A stretch of DNA of 64,000 nucleotides from Heliocidaris tuberculata (Eukaryota > Echinodermata > Echinoidea > Camarodonta > Echinometridae): NCBI GenBank assembly GCA_025618425.1, contig CM046847.1, positions 17,257,766 to 17,321,765 on the forward strand, given 5' to 3'. The translations under genes were made by a program, and so were the position numbers. Numbering within the stretch: the first letter of the stretch is position 1; each line of letters begins with the position of its first letter. Positions 43,201 to 55,466 of the stretch are shown here, in pieces. The notes below the pieces were generated by a model. It ran no database searches, had not been told where the DNA came from, and saw only the letters and a program-made list of their open reading frames with translations.

Positions 43201-45690
43201 TAACATAAGTCGCATTAACTATAATAGAAGAAATAAACAAAACGTTATACCATTTCTGAATGTTCTCAAATTTCAGCCCACGTTTTTATGCACGTGATAT
43301 GAGACGATGCCATTTCGAAATAGGGTCGGTGGGTTCGGAAATGATTTTTTTTAATGAATATTTATTAAATTATCATTACGAGGGAATGATTTATGATAGA
43401 TGGTCAATCCGAATGGAGGTCAGCCAGCTATCCAGTAATAGCTTTTAGATAAACTTGAACTTGAACTTGAATATTTGGATTTCATTTCCAGACGGATTTT
43501 CCTCCAACTTTTCTTCTCAGCATGTCAGCAATGGCATTGTGATGATGCCTTGATGATCAGCACACTTCACCACTGGTTCTCTTCATGGTGCTCTGTGTCT
43601 TCAAAGCAAGATTTTGTTTCCCGCCTTATTTTCTCATTATCTTCTCCGCGCGCATCGCCATCACTATCGTGATCCCCCGATTATTCTTAAAACATTCTGG
43701 AAATTGGATAACGCCCCACGCAGTAGGGGAGTACTCGTACTCCTCCCCCCCCCCCCCCCCGTTTCATTCCCAAACTCGTCAACTTCATATCATAAAAAGA
43801 TTTAAAAAACAAAACAGAATTATGAATTATGTACGATATCAATAGCAGTTTTAATCATTGCAATAATGGGTTATGTTTATTCACGTTCATGATCACTTCT
43901 TTTCTAAGGGGTCCGTAGCATGTAAATTTCTTCGGTGCCGACTTGTAGGTAGCTGACATATAAGCGCCGGTTTTGTATATCATCAGCGTCTTCATATGTA
44001 TAAAACGAACACCATTTAATTTTAGCCCTTCGGAGTCAGAGTATAGTTTATACTAGTATTAGATTTGTCCATCATAAGCATGAAAGACAGTGGCGCAATT
44101 TATCTTATTACATCATGTAAGACTATTTACTGGTTCTCTAAATCGCACTTTTGGAAATGATTTACGAGGGAAGTGTCATGAAAATGAACACGCTATGTTT
44201 AAAGATCCAGTAGTACCTTATTAAGAAAGAAGTCTGTCTAACATTATAATATGAAGGAAAGAAATCTAGAAATCCCATCTTGTTCCTCCTTCCTCTACAT
44301 AGATTTATAGAGTGCAGTGTAGGAGCCGCATCATAATTATAGCCAATAGATGAAATGGGCTTGTTCATGCTTGTGATAAGAAATCATAGTGTACAAGGTG
44401 TAGACTTATGAGTAGACAATACATCACTTCCTACAATAGAAAATCAGCAGTATTTTGTAGGTTATATAGTTGGAAATTGAAATAGATATTTACATTATTG
44501 CGGTGGATTTGATAGCAGCGTATTAAGGAATCGATCAACGGGGATTGCGGATTACTCCCTGGACCAAATGGGGAGGGCGGGGAGGGGGGGGGGGGGAGGA
44601 GGTGGTATTGGCTGGCGAAGGCCGTCCCGTGTGCCATAGACCCTCCGAAAGTGGCGCGGTTTATTCTTTGCTTTATCCGTTTTACAAAATATTTATTTCT
44701 ATATGTGTTAGTTTTTACAAGAAATACTATGGAAATACCTCGATACACATAGCAAGCGTCAACCTTTCTCTATCTTCACCCCTTAATTTAAGCGTGATAA
44801 AATCTCTCCTTTTTTGCAGTGTAGCCGACAGTTAAAATCTTGTTCCACCGACATAATCTCAAATTGAAGTCTTTACTAGAACTGACAGAGAGTATCCTAA
44901 TGGGTAATGATATTGGATAATTCACTGCAAATTGGCACGACCATAATGCATCTCGTTTCTCCCCGGTAATGGAAATTTCAAACTAGACCGCAATCTAAAT
45001 TGTAACAGTTGGGATAATTTCCCAGAACAAGGCACGATGCGGGGCGCGAGAGAGGAATACGGTGTCTGACTTTTCAGGAATTACGACTGCCACAAATTCG
45101 TTTAGGTGGTCGCTGGGGTGGTCGCAGTAGGGGTTCCACCCCTGTATCTCCCAGGGTAGCAAGGGGTGAGGGATGTAGCTCACAATTCTGATAGTTTGTC
45201 TCCGAAGAGACATCCACGCTTTCATCATTTTTCTTACTGAATTTTCGCTTATTTCTGTTATTTGTGTTTCATTAATTTGTATACAGTTGATTGTCTCTCT
45301 TTCTTTTATTTTCTTTAAAGGTAAATCACATTGTTGTTAAGGGTGATGTATCTGTTATATATGATTTTGTTTCACCCTATTTAGTAATATGAAAAATAAT
45401 TAACAATAACATTTGTTTGAATTGCATAGTTGTTACAACACTAACTTTTGGGGATGTAAATAATCATTGTGACTCAGGAATTTTTTTTTTATTTTACTTC
45501 ATTTTGTCAACATTGTTGTTTTACCTTTTAAAATTACTCTTTTTTAAATTAAGTATAGTTCCATGCAGATTAATCATAATTCCTCGATCCAAACATCCCC
45601 TCTCCCCACTCCCTCGGCTCTCTCTCTCTCTCTCTCTCCGCCATCAAAAGTTATTACAGCTAATTGTAAGTCATAATTCAAAAGGGTATA
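40236..45690. other. Intergenic stretch with low-complexity tracts
   Basis: No host exon recognised. Notable tracts: (GTTT)n at 41097-41170, T/C-rich 41606-41670, G/A- and C-rich 42340-42480, C-run 43745-43761, G-run 44578-44598, (CT)n 45619-45638. Longer ORFs here (for example 41006-41434 - and 42632-43024 +) have no recognisable domain. Confidence 0.6.
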
Positions 45691-46030
45691 CAAATTTGAT
45701 TTGATTTGATTTGATTTATTTTCTTCTGCATTCATATAAGTACAACATTTTTCGGTAACATATATAAAATAAAATACAAAAGTACTTTTTGACAATAAAT
45801 CATAAATAGCAAGTATATGTAACAATCATTTTTCAAAAACAAACACGAAATGATAAATTGTCAAATTATTGTAATTCATCAAATATAAAGTCATTTGCGG
45901 AAGAAGGACTACCATTATAAGCAATTTGCTTGAGAATATGGCAGCCCCAGACAAATATTATGAAATAGCTAAAACATGTTTAAATAAGCAGAATGGATAA
46001 ATAATTGAAATCCTAAATTAAAAGCATATT

Positions 46031-46122
46031 AATGATGATGTTGATGATGGAATGTTGATGGTGATGATGATGATGATGATGATTATGATGATAACGGTGA
46101 TGATGATGATGATGATGATGAA
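46031..46122. repeat. (ATG)n/(CAT)n microsatellite
   Basis: GATGATGAT reiterated with a few interruptions, inside the 3' untranslated part of the LINE 45692-47600. Confidence 0.9.
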
Positions 46123-46703
46123 GAGTTGACACAGAAATTTTACCTTGTATATTCAGATAGTAACATCGTTTTAACTTTGGCTTTAAATGAGTAAAGGGAA
46201 CAACAGGATTTAATGAATTCTGGGAGAGAATTCCATAGGTCTGGACCATGGTGTCTTATTGATCTATGGGCAATCAGTAACTTTGGGTTGACTAGATGAA
46301 AATTGGAGGAATTGCGAGTAGGGTAGGAGTGAATAGTGTTATTTAAATTATAAAAGTTTTGAAATGAAAGAGGGAGCAAGTCATTTAGATACTTAAATAT
46401 GAACAGTAAACTTTGTAGTGAATTGATGTCGAATACTGTTAGAGTTTTCAGTTGGTAAAATATTGGTCTGGTGTGAGATAAATATGGTGAACCGGTACAT
46501 ATGCCAAGGGCTTTCTTTTGCAATAAGTAAATAGAGTTGATTTTTGTTTTGTTGGTGGTGGCCCATACTAAATTGCAATATGTTATATGGTAATATCAAT
46601 GAATTATAAAGCATAATGAGCGTTTTACAAGGGACAAATCTCTTTACTTTATAAAGTATACCAACATTCCTAGAAATAGAAGTAGTTATATGACGTATAT
46701 GTT

Positions 46704-46969
46704 TAGGGGCGGCGCCAGGGTATTTTGATAGGAGGGGCAAGACGACCTAAAGATGACGTCATATTTTTTCTCCATTAAATAACAGGGGTAATATAGAGTT
46801 ATATCTTTAAGACCTCTCTTTTTAATACTCCGCTTTCTTCTTTCTTCCCTTTTCTTTCCTTTTCTTCCTCCTTTTCTTCTTTTTTCTTTTTTTTTTCTTT
46901 TTTCACTACTTGAAAAATCATAGGGGGGGCGGTCGCCCCCTCTGCCCCCCCCCTGTAGCGCCGCCCCTG
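46704..46969. mobile_element. hAT-type MITE, 266 bp, with exact 8 bp target duplication
   Basis: Ends are TAGGGGCGGCGCCAGGG and, inverted, CAGGGGCGGCGCTACAGGG. The 8-mer TATATGTT lies at 46696-46703 and again at 46970-46977, directly abutting the ends. It interrupts the LINE reading frame between WNEHI and IRHITTS, so excision of the element plus one repeat restores collinearity. The interior is pyrimidine-rich with no ORF of interest. Confidence 0.95.
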
Positions 46970-47600
46970 TATATGTTCATTCCAATTTAAATTTTCATCG
47001 ATAATGACACCCCAAAATTTTGTTTGTCTCTTTATTTCTAGAGGTACATTATCTATAAAGTATGTTGTAAGAAAAATCAATGACATGAGCATTTACGTGC
47101 TTGAAATACATGAAATTGGTTTTATCTAAATTAAGGGACAATTTATTGCACTTAAACCACAAAGATAACTTTGGTAACTCATTATTAAGTGTATTTACTA
47201 GGGTATTTAAGTTATGATGTGAACAGAAAATGTTTGTGTCATCTGCAAATAATATGAAAGATAAAAGAGGAGTTGTATTAGTCAAATCATTAATATAGTA
47301 GAAAGAGTAAAGGGCCTAGTATTGACCCTTGTGCAACACCGCATTGGATTGGTAGGAAATCTGAAGAAACATAATTATATACTACATATCATATTGTTTT
47401 CTATTGGATAAATAGCTCTCAAACCAGGAGAGGGCAACTCCACGAATTCCATAAGTGTGAAGTTTTTAAAGTAAAATATGGTGGTCAAGCGTATCAAAGG
47501 CTTTAGATAAGTCCATGAATACTCCTATTACATGTTCTTTATTGGCCATGGCATTCGTTATTTTATCATTTCCTAGAGCTGCAGTTCATTTCATTATGGA

Positions 47601-49430
47601 TTAGTACATCAATTCATCACAATATTTTCTACACCTTTGTCCTCAAATGTGTGAAGGAAAGGTTTTGACGATAACATACATGTGATCAGTATTCAGATTT
47701 TGTTAAAGATTGTATTGTTATGGTTTAATCAGAAGTGGTTTTAGGCTCATCATTTGTTTTGTTTGTTTTGTTTTTCTTTTGTTTTGTATCATCATTATCT
47801 TTGAATTTTTAATTTCTTACAAACATTAGAGTTTCACGATGTGAGTATCTACTTATATCAAGGACAATGGTTCCTTATATAGGAAGGAAATAAATGTCAA
47901 GGAAAATCTTATCGTGTTAATCTTGCAATATTCTAATACAAAGCGGCATTTATGACATTACAAGTAACTGATAATTGCTACCAACAGGTATACGTCGTTT
48001 TCTCACCATGATCTCATAGTAATAGTTAAAATTGAAAATATTTGAGGCACACCATGTTCTCTGCGTGGTTTGAAGGGATGGAAAATAAAAGAGAGGATGG
48101 GTGAGAGAAAATGAGAGACAGAGAAGCAGAGACAATAAGAGAGAAATACAGATGGGAAGAGAAAAAAGGTGTTGTTGTTGTTGTTTCTGTTTTTGCTTTT
48201 TTTTTTCATTTAAAAAATATGCAGATCAAGAAAGAGAGAAAAAGCACCAAAAAAAAAAAAAAAGAAGAAAATATAAATACGAAAAGGCAGAAAGGTATAG
48301 GGACACAGATACAAAGTGAGTAAGAGGGAAAGAAAAAAGAGAGAGAAACACAGAACAATGACTAAAAGACAGAAAGGGAGAAAGAGATCACCTGCAGGAG
48401 ATGCAGAAGGATGCAGTAAAAAGTGAAATGCAGACGAAGAGACAGGAGAGAAAACGACAGAGAATGGGAAGAGAAGGAACATGAAATAGAAAGAGAGAGA
48501 GAGAGAGATAAAGAGAGAAGGGAATAAAAAGAGAAAGAAAGGGATAGAGAAATTAAGAGTGAGGTAGGGAGAGAGAGAGCATGCAAAGCGCAAAGTGTGT
48601 TCCTTTGAACTCCCCCGGTCGGACGGCATTGGGTCTAGCTGTGACCCTAATTCCTTCTTGAATTGAAAGGTGATTTTGAGAGGTCTTTTGACATTTTCTG
48701 GCATTTGATGTTTCATGTCTGCCTTGGTCTGAACAGTCATGGAATAATGTAATTCTTCGTACTCATGCAACGTGGTAAATTATAGCTTACTGTGAGTCGT
48801 TTAGGGTCCTACCTCTTGATTCCATGGCCTTAGATTTTCTCATTTTTCTTTATTCTGCTTGAATTACAGCAGCAATCGGCTTTTAAATGGACCGAATCGA
48901 GGTAATTGTGGTAAATTACACCTTTAACAATCTCCCTAGCAGGTAAAATAACTTTTCTGATGAGTATTTCAACTCCAGTGCTTTGAGAAGCTACTCGATC
49001 ATATACCTTATATTCCTTTATAGGTCGTCTCTTTTCAGTAAGATATTGGAAACAATTGAAAGTTTTTCGTGTTGTATTAAGATTTTATAATGAAATTTTA
49101 ATCACATTATCACCTGCAACATTAGGAAATATGTTTTGTTGTTAAGTCTTACAGTTTTATGCTGTCATTATTATGAAAATAACATATAGTATGACTATGC
49201 CAATAACGTTGGATAAAAAGACGTTAATGTAACCTTCTAAAGGTCAGGCACTCTCATGCAGGATCTTGGGAACGACTTTTTCACTGGCGTGCTGACGGTT
49301 AAAAAAACAAAAACAAAACATAAAATTTAGTGGGTATGCTGAGAACCCCCCCCCCCCCCCACTCCTCTATGACATTACATTTGTCTTGTCTTGTCTTATA
49401 CTGCAATGGTAAATTGATGATAGAACAGGG
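47601..49430. other. Intergenic stretch with a long polypurine tract
   Basis: Contains the purine-rich segment 48088-48585 (separate entry). Otherwise AT-rich with no recognised exon. A C-run lies at 49347-49361. Confidence 0.65.
48088..48585. repeat. Polypurine tract, about 500 bp, GAGA/GAAA-rich
   Basis: The + strand is almost entirely A and G over most of the segment (GAGAGA, GAAAGA, AGAGAAA words), broken by a (TTG)n/T patch at 48169-48208. It yields long low-complexity ORFs on both strands that are artefacts. Confidence 0.85.
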
Positions 49431-49439
49431 ACGCCACAT

Positions 49440-50037
49440 AAGTTTTAGAAGTTAATAAATGTTTATGTCCCACCTGCCAATCGGACGTAGAAACTAAATG
49501 TAATTTTATTATGCGATGTCCATCATACAAAGAGCAAAGAGAAACACTATTTCATAACATATATACCATAGTACCTTCATTTAAAGATATGAGCGAACTA
49601 AACAAGTTTAAATATATAATGCAGAGTAGGGACTATGGCATAATCAAGATCTGTGTCAACTCCATCAGTAACATGTACAGTGACAGAATATGAAATAATA
49701 CATGCTCAAAATAGGCAAATTATCTGTTAAAGTAGGAAGAGTTTGGCAGGAGGCCTATATATATAATACATGTAGTATGTTGTATTTTCTTGATTATATT
49801 ATTGTATTAGCCTCTTCTTGTGTTGCTTTTTTTTCTTTTTTCTTTTTTTTTTTTTGTTGTTGTTGTTTTTGTTTGTTTGTTTTTTGTTTGTTTGTTTTTT
49901 TGCTTTGTTATGTTTCAATCATTGATATTCCGTTTGGATCATTTGTAACCTATTTTGAATCTTCCTTTGTACCTGTATGTTGATGATAATCCAAAATTGT
50001 GGATTTTAGTTCAATAAATTGATTTGATTTGATTTGT
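49440..50037 (+). pseudogene. LINE 3' end fragment
   Basis: The + strand reads CPTCQSDVETKCNFIMRCP, then SYKEQRETLF (49466-49552), the C-terminal cysteine-rich block found after RT in many non-LTR elements. It continues to a stop at about 49691. The 3' region contains T/G microsatellite and ends AATAAATTGATTTGATTTGA, a pentanucleotide LINE tail. RT proper is missing (5' truncation). Confidence 0.75.
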
Positions 50038-50595
50038 ACTACACAAAAACGCCTCATGAGATGGCTATGGACGTGGAGACCATCATGCAATCGCTATAGC
50101 GCTATAAATTTAAGGGGTTTTTATTATTATTATTATTATTTATCATTAGTTTAAATGTAGCCACATCAGGGGCGTTCTTTACCAATTAGGGAAGTATGTT
50201 CCACTCAACTATTGTTCCAGGGTACAAGGAACATTTGTAACAGTCTTTATTAATCCTAATAACATTATGATTTAATTTGTGTGATTTCAAGGGGGTTGAA
50301 GGTGCTACAGCCCCTTCACAAGAAGAACTACCAATGTCCGGGCAATAGGCTACAATTGGTCTATTAAAGTTTTGTTTCCTATTTTGTACATCTTGATGAC
50401 GAAATATTACAATAAAATGCCAAAACTTGATATTCCAGCAAGAGACGTCTGCCCCTGACAAATTTGGGGCATTCATGTGCTCCGACATTAGTTCTTAGTA
50501 TACAACTTTCTCAGCTCCCCCCCCCCCCCCCCCCGCTATCGCACATACACAATTAATACTTCAAGCATGGACCCCTTTCTCCCTTTCCCTCTTTC

Positions 50596-50633
<38 letters not shown>

Positions 50634-50867
50634 ACTCTCTCTCTCACTCTCACTCTCACTCTCATCCTCATTCTCACTCTTTTTAAAACATGTTTAGAAA
50701 TTATCAAAGGTTCCCATCAAATCAGTCAACAGACCAAAATGAGTCTGACGCAGAGACATAATTATAAAGCGTGCACTGGGTCACATTAATTTTGTCCGGT
50801 AACCATGGTAACAATAACGAGATAGGTACATGCTACTATAATGTGTGAACGTGTGAGTACTGTTATA
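50038..50867. other. Intergenic, simple repeats
   Basis: (ATT)n near 50123-50141, C-run 50517-50534, and a long CT/CACTCT array 50573-50682. No gene recognised. The - strand ORF at 50186-50488 (YPGTIVEWN-like reading at its end) could be another LINE scrap but is too short to assign. Confidence 0.6.
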
Positions 50868-52485
50868 AAGTGCGTATCAACAAAAAAAAAGTTACACTTT
50901 TGAAAAGTCTGTCAAAATTACATTTCAAAATATTTAGAAGATGTTTTCATGTTGATAGAGGCCCAATAGTCTCATCTATCAAGTGCCACCAACAAAATAA
51001 ATTTTCGTTCACGCTTGGGCGAACACTAACTGTTTTTGTCCAGAGTGTGAAAAAAGGCTTGCGCCAAACTGAAAGAAGAGGGAAAATTAAACCAGCAGTC
51101 CGAATATGCACTTCCATTCAAACAAATTGCTCTTTTGCATAAACTGATGATTGCATTATGATAGTCTAGGAATTTTGTGGCAATTTTCTATCATAATATT
51201 AATGATGTCATTGCTTTATGCATGAGTGATAATTAATAATATGCAATTACTTCAAGATCTTATTAAGCACGGTATTCACAATAAACAAACACATCAAAAC
51301 CACATGTCAATCATTCATTCAAGAAGTACCCAATTATTAAATCTGCAAATCATTAAAAAAATCAATTAATCAATCTATTGATCAATCAGTTAATAAATCA
51401 ATTGATTAACCAATCAATTGAGGAATAAAATTAAAGAAAAACATAGGCTTTTAGCCGCCCAAGGGGGAAGGAGCGATTTTCCCCTATGTGGATCATATCC
51501 GCAACTGGTTACATAATGGATACACTGTGATTGATTGAATGATAGACTGATTGCGAAATTTATTGAATGCATACAGTAGATTGACTAGTTGATTTATTGA
51601 TCAATCGAAAGATTGATTTACATTCTTGATTGAATGATTGATTGATTGAAAATTGATTAAATGGGCATTCTTGATTGAATGACTTGTTTTGAAGTGCTTT
51701 GATGTGTTTTTGAGTAATTTGTTAAATTAGAGTGTGATTGATTGATAAATTGATTGACAGAGTTGCCCGACTGCTTGACTGGTTGATTGACTGATCGATG
51801 GTTTGAGCAATTGATCAGTTAATTGATTTATTAATTGATTGTTGATTAACTGATTACCTTATTGATTGGCTGGTTGATTGACTGACTGGCTGAATGAATG
51901 ACTGACTGACTTACTGATCTGTCGGTTGATGTACAGTATTGATGAGTTGATTGTTGATAGATTTATTGATTAATTGATTTTTTGTTATTGTTTGATTGAA
52001 TGATCTGAAGATGTATTAATTTGGTACTTTTCTTGACTCAATGACTGGCATGTGGATTTGATAATTCTGTGAATTGTAAATACTGTGCTTAAAAGATCTT
52101 GAAATAAATGCACATTATTAATTCTCACCCATGCATAAAGCAATGACATCATTATTAAGATAATGATAGAAAGTAGACAAAAAATTCCTAGACTTTCATA
52201 ACATAATCATAAATTTATGCAAAAGAGCAACTTGTTTGAATGGGAGTACTTATTCGGACTGCTGGTTTAATTTTCCCTCTTCTTTCAATTTGGCGCAAGC
52301 CATTTTTCACACTCTGGACCAAAACAGTCATTGTTCGCCCAAGCGTGAACGAAAATTTAATTTGTTAGTGGCACTTGGTAGATGAGACTATTGCGCATCT
52401 ATCGACATGAAAAAATCTTCTAAATTTATTGAAATGGAATTTTGACAGATTTTTCAAAAGTGTAACGTTTTTTTGATACGCACTG
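50868..52485. mobile_element. Long-armed inverted-repeat element, 1.62 kb, Tc1/mariner-like ends
   Basis: Left arm 50868-51240 is mirrored by 52110-52485. Shared blocks include GTGCGTATCAA, CTTTTGAAAAGTCTGTCAAA/CTTTTGAAAAATCTGTCAAA, TCGTTCACGCTTGGGCGAAC, TTGGCGCAAGC-type, AATTAAACCAGCAGTCCGAA and TGTCATTGCTTTATGCAT. Termini AAGTGCGTATC and CAGTGCGTATC abut TA on both sides. The centre (51340-52020) is a degenerate (ATTG)n array. No transposase found. Terminal sequence and design match the element at 15320-16570. Confidence 0.88.
51350..52010. repeat. Degenerate (GATT)n tetranucleotide array
   Basis: GATTGATTGA-type words in both complementary forms (TCAATCAATTA near 51360-51420, then TTGATTGATT from 51530 onward). 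It forms the loop of the inverted-repeat element 50868-52485. Confidence 0.8.
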
Positions 52486-52659
52486 TAGTTATAGTATCTG
52501 ACAAAATATGCTGGTTTAATTTTAACTTTTTGATTTGGTTTTTTTTTTTCAGAGCTTGGAAATAGTGATGTATGTCTAATGGGGGCGACATTTCCCATCA
52601 GATATAGGACGGTAATTATGTGCTACAAACCACCCCAAAGAGAAGATCAGTGTATGTGG

Positions 52660-52822
52660 CTTGGGCCGCGGAGCCAGGGGGCTGGGGGCTGCAGCCCCCT
52701 TTTTTTTTTGAGTAAACACGTTTTAAAAAATCTCGGAAAAAAAAGGCTCGAAAATTGTCATTACTGAGTGAAATCAGATCAGCCCCCCCCCCCCCCCACT
52801 TTCAAAAACGCTCCGTGGCCCC

Positions 52823-52824
<2 letters not shown>
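52660..52824. mobile_element. Small hAT-type MITE, 165 bp
   Basis: The left end CTTGGGCCGCGGAGC and the inverted right end CAGGGGCCACGGAGC match 12 of 15. TATGTG occurs just outside both ends, though not in perfect register. The inside has GGGGGCTGCAGCCCCC near the left end and a C-run near the right end. A (GT)n microsatellite follows at 52829-52860. Confidence 0.65.
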
Positions 52825-52861
<37 letters not shown>

Positions 52862-53054
52862 CTTGTATGGACCTACAATTGGGGACAATTTTGTGTTTTT
52901 AACCCACTAACCGGGGACGCCCGAAACTGGGGACGTCCCCGGTCCAGATAACCATGCCAATCAATTTCTCATCACATTTTTCACTAGTATGATATAGTCA
53001 ACGCATATTTTGTAAAAAGTTCCCACTCGGCCAATTAAAGACCAGTTGTGTGTG

Positions 53055-54007
53055 CAGTGGCGGATCTACGCGGGGGGGGGGGGGGTTAGGGGGTTTAAAC
53101 CCCCCTCCCCCCTTGGGCTGCCAAGTAAACATTTAATGTGCATAGGAAAACGCCATCATAATATGTCCAGACTCACACAATATGTTCCTATATAGCACTC
53201 TGTCTCAGGCTCAGCCTCGGGCAATAGGTTTTAACACCCCCCCCCCCCCTCGACTACCAAGTGAACATGTGTTACTTTTTCTATGCACATATCATTGTGA
53301 TAGAATAGTAGCCAATAGCTTAGTTGTTTTATATCACTCATCGATAATACTTTCATTAACACATTCATTGAGAAAAGAAAATTTCAAGTGCAAATATTGT
53401 GAGAAGATATAATATTATTCAACTCATCTGGTAACTTATTAAGTTGATAACCAAACACACGATAACTCTGGATATAACTGTGTATTAAACTGTTACTTGA
53501 TCTAAAAAGACGTTATTATGGACTGCTTTTTATGGTCTCCATTGCGTTAGTAGATGCCAGGAAAACATCACTTACAGGGGTTCAAATAGCAAAAAAAACA
53601 ACAACAAACAAACAAACAAACAAAAAATCGGCGCGACGCTACGCGGCTCACAGACATCGCCGTTTCGCGCCTTGTGGACGATGCTCTGATCGCCGTTGGG
53701 ACAAACCCAGGGACCGCGGAGCAAGGGCCGGGGGGGGGGGGCGGGGATGGGGCTGTAGTCCCCCCCCCCCCCCCCCCAATTATTTGGGCAAAAAAGAGAA
53801 AAATAGAGCATGCAAGTATGCTTAAAATCGCAAGCTGGCAACCCTAAAAATGAAAAATCTCCCTACTGTGGGAGGGGGGTATCCCCCTCCCACACCCTCC
53901 CCCCTCGCTCGCTTCGCTCGCTCGGGCTCGGTCGCTACGCTCCCTTGCAATACCCAGCTCAGCCCCTCAAACCCCCCCCCCTTGGAAAAAAGCTAGATCC
54001 GCCCCTG
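53055..54007. mobile_element. hAT-type non-autonomous element, about 950 bp
   Basis: The left end CAGTGGCGGATCTACGCGGG pairs with the inverted right end CAGGGGCGGATCTAGC. The flanks are GT-rich, so a target duplication cannot be verified. The interior holds C-runs (53236-53248, 53761-53777, 53972-53980), G-runs, and an internal near-duplicate (CCAAGTAAACAT near 53121 and CCAAGTGAACATG near 53260). It may be a composite of related elements. Confidence 0.65.
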
Positions 54008-54384
54008 GTGTGTAGGGGGTCGGAAGCGTCCCCAGTTAGCTGATTATGCTCACGTTTTGTGTTTATTATGTCCGAACAGGACCCCGGTTAATGGAATAAA
54101 TTCATAATTTCGAGTGTATAACATCGCACACGCCTATTGTGCCCTTGCCGGGGGGGGGGGGGGTGCTCCATTAGTCGGTGTTGTGATCTTACAAAGAAAC
54201 TGGCATCGAGTTTGTATTTATCATTGGGCCTATTTTTTTTTTTTCTTTACATTTTAGCTGTGTTCCGCATTTTACCCCTTCGTCTCTATAACCCCTCCCC
54301 ATTTCTCTTTTTCTCTTTCCTAACCGTATTTAGCACTTTCTCTCTTTCCCATTGAGCTCTAAGGGGAAACAAAACGAGGGTTCA

Positions 54385-55435
54385 GTTCAGTTAAGTTCAG
54401 TTTATTCAAACCAATAAAACATACGCAATAATACACAATACAGTGGAATAGTAATACAATAGTTTGAATGAGAGGTTTGGGACCCCTAGGAAGCAGAGCT
54501 TGTGGATGGGGCCCCTTTTAAGTAATATGAGTAAATAATATTATATAAGATGGCAAGATGAAATATATGTACAGAGTTTAACTTATTTACAGAAGTATGA
54601 GTATACAAACATGAAACACACACACACACACGTCATGATACAACATGGCTTCCTGAGTTTCAAGTACGTGCAACTTGGAGTCTGCCAAATAGATATTTTT
54701 GACACATAATTTTGAACCTAGACAATGTGGTACTAGTCCTGATGTTCAGGGGCAGCTTAAGACAAAATACTGAAAATGAGTTAAGAGCAGTATGAGTTCT
54801 TACGTAAGGTTGATGAATAAGATTTCTGTTACGTGTATTATAATGGTGGAGGGCAGAGTTTGCCACAAACACATCTTTCAAAAATGAGCACTGAGTAGAG
54901 GATTGTAATTAAAACATAAAAATCAAACAATTGAGAGAGACCAATTCATCAAAAGGCAAGATATGTAATTGTACAAACAAAGGAGTGCTAGGGCTTCTGT
55001 AATTTGAATTGGTTATGAACCTAATAGCTTTCTTTTGGAGAACTTGCAACTTATAAACATCACTCCTAAAGGTATAACTCCAAGCAATATTACAGTACAT
55101 TAAATGAGGCACAACAATACTATTATACAGAGTGACTAAGGTGTGTTGGGGTAGAAAGAACCTCAGTTTATTGATTGATTGATTGATTGATTTTATTTGC
55201 CAAGCCTCTAACATACAACAATAAAAGAATATCAGATTAAAATTATGTAAGCTTGAACAGGATAACCCACGAAAGCTCGAGAGCTTATTTCCAGTGGGGT
55301 CCCCAACATACAAAATTAATTAGTTCAATTTGTATTATTTACAGACTGAGAAGAATTTTTTTTTTAAAGAATAATAAAAATGATAACAAAAACAACATTT
55401 ATAACATGTAATAATGATTATAATAACAACAACAA

Positions 55436-55466
<31 letters not shown>

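Larger units (their letters stand above)
45692..47600 (-). pseudogene. LINE (non-LTR retrotransposon) 3' part, split by a MITE
   Basis: On the - strand: GVFMDLSKAFDTLDHHILL, then YGIRGVALSWFESYLSN near 47430-47540; then LLSFILFADDTNIFCSHH (47285-47049), LSLWFKCNKLSLNLDKTNF, and KFWGVIIDENLNWNEHI; after the inserted MITE, IRHITTSISRNVGILYKVK and KKALGICTGSPY, ending PDLWNSLPEFIKSC. This is the RT fingers/palm-to-thumb order with the catalytic FADD. The copy is 5'-truncated, has several stops, and its 3' tail is (AAATC)n at 45692-45722. Confidence 0.92.

Noticed and set aside
48210..48770. 186-codon - strand ORF rich in S, L and F
   Set aside because: It arises from translating the polypurine tract and shows only low-complexity sequence.
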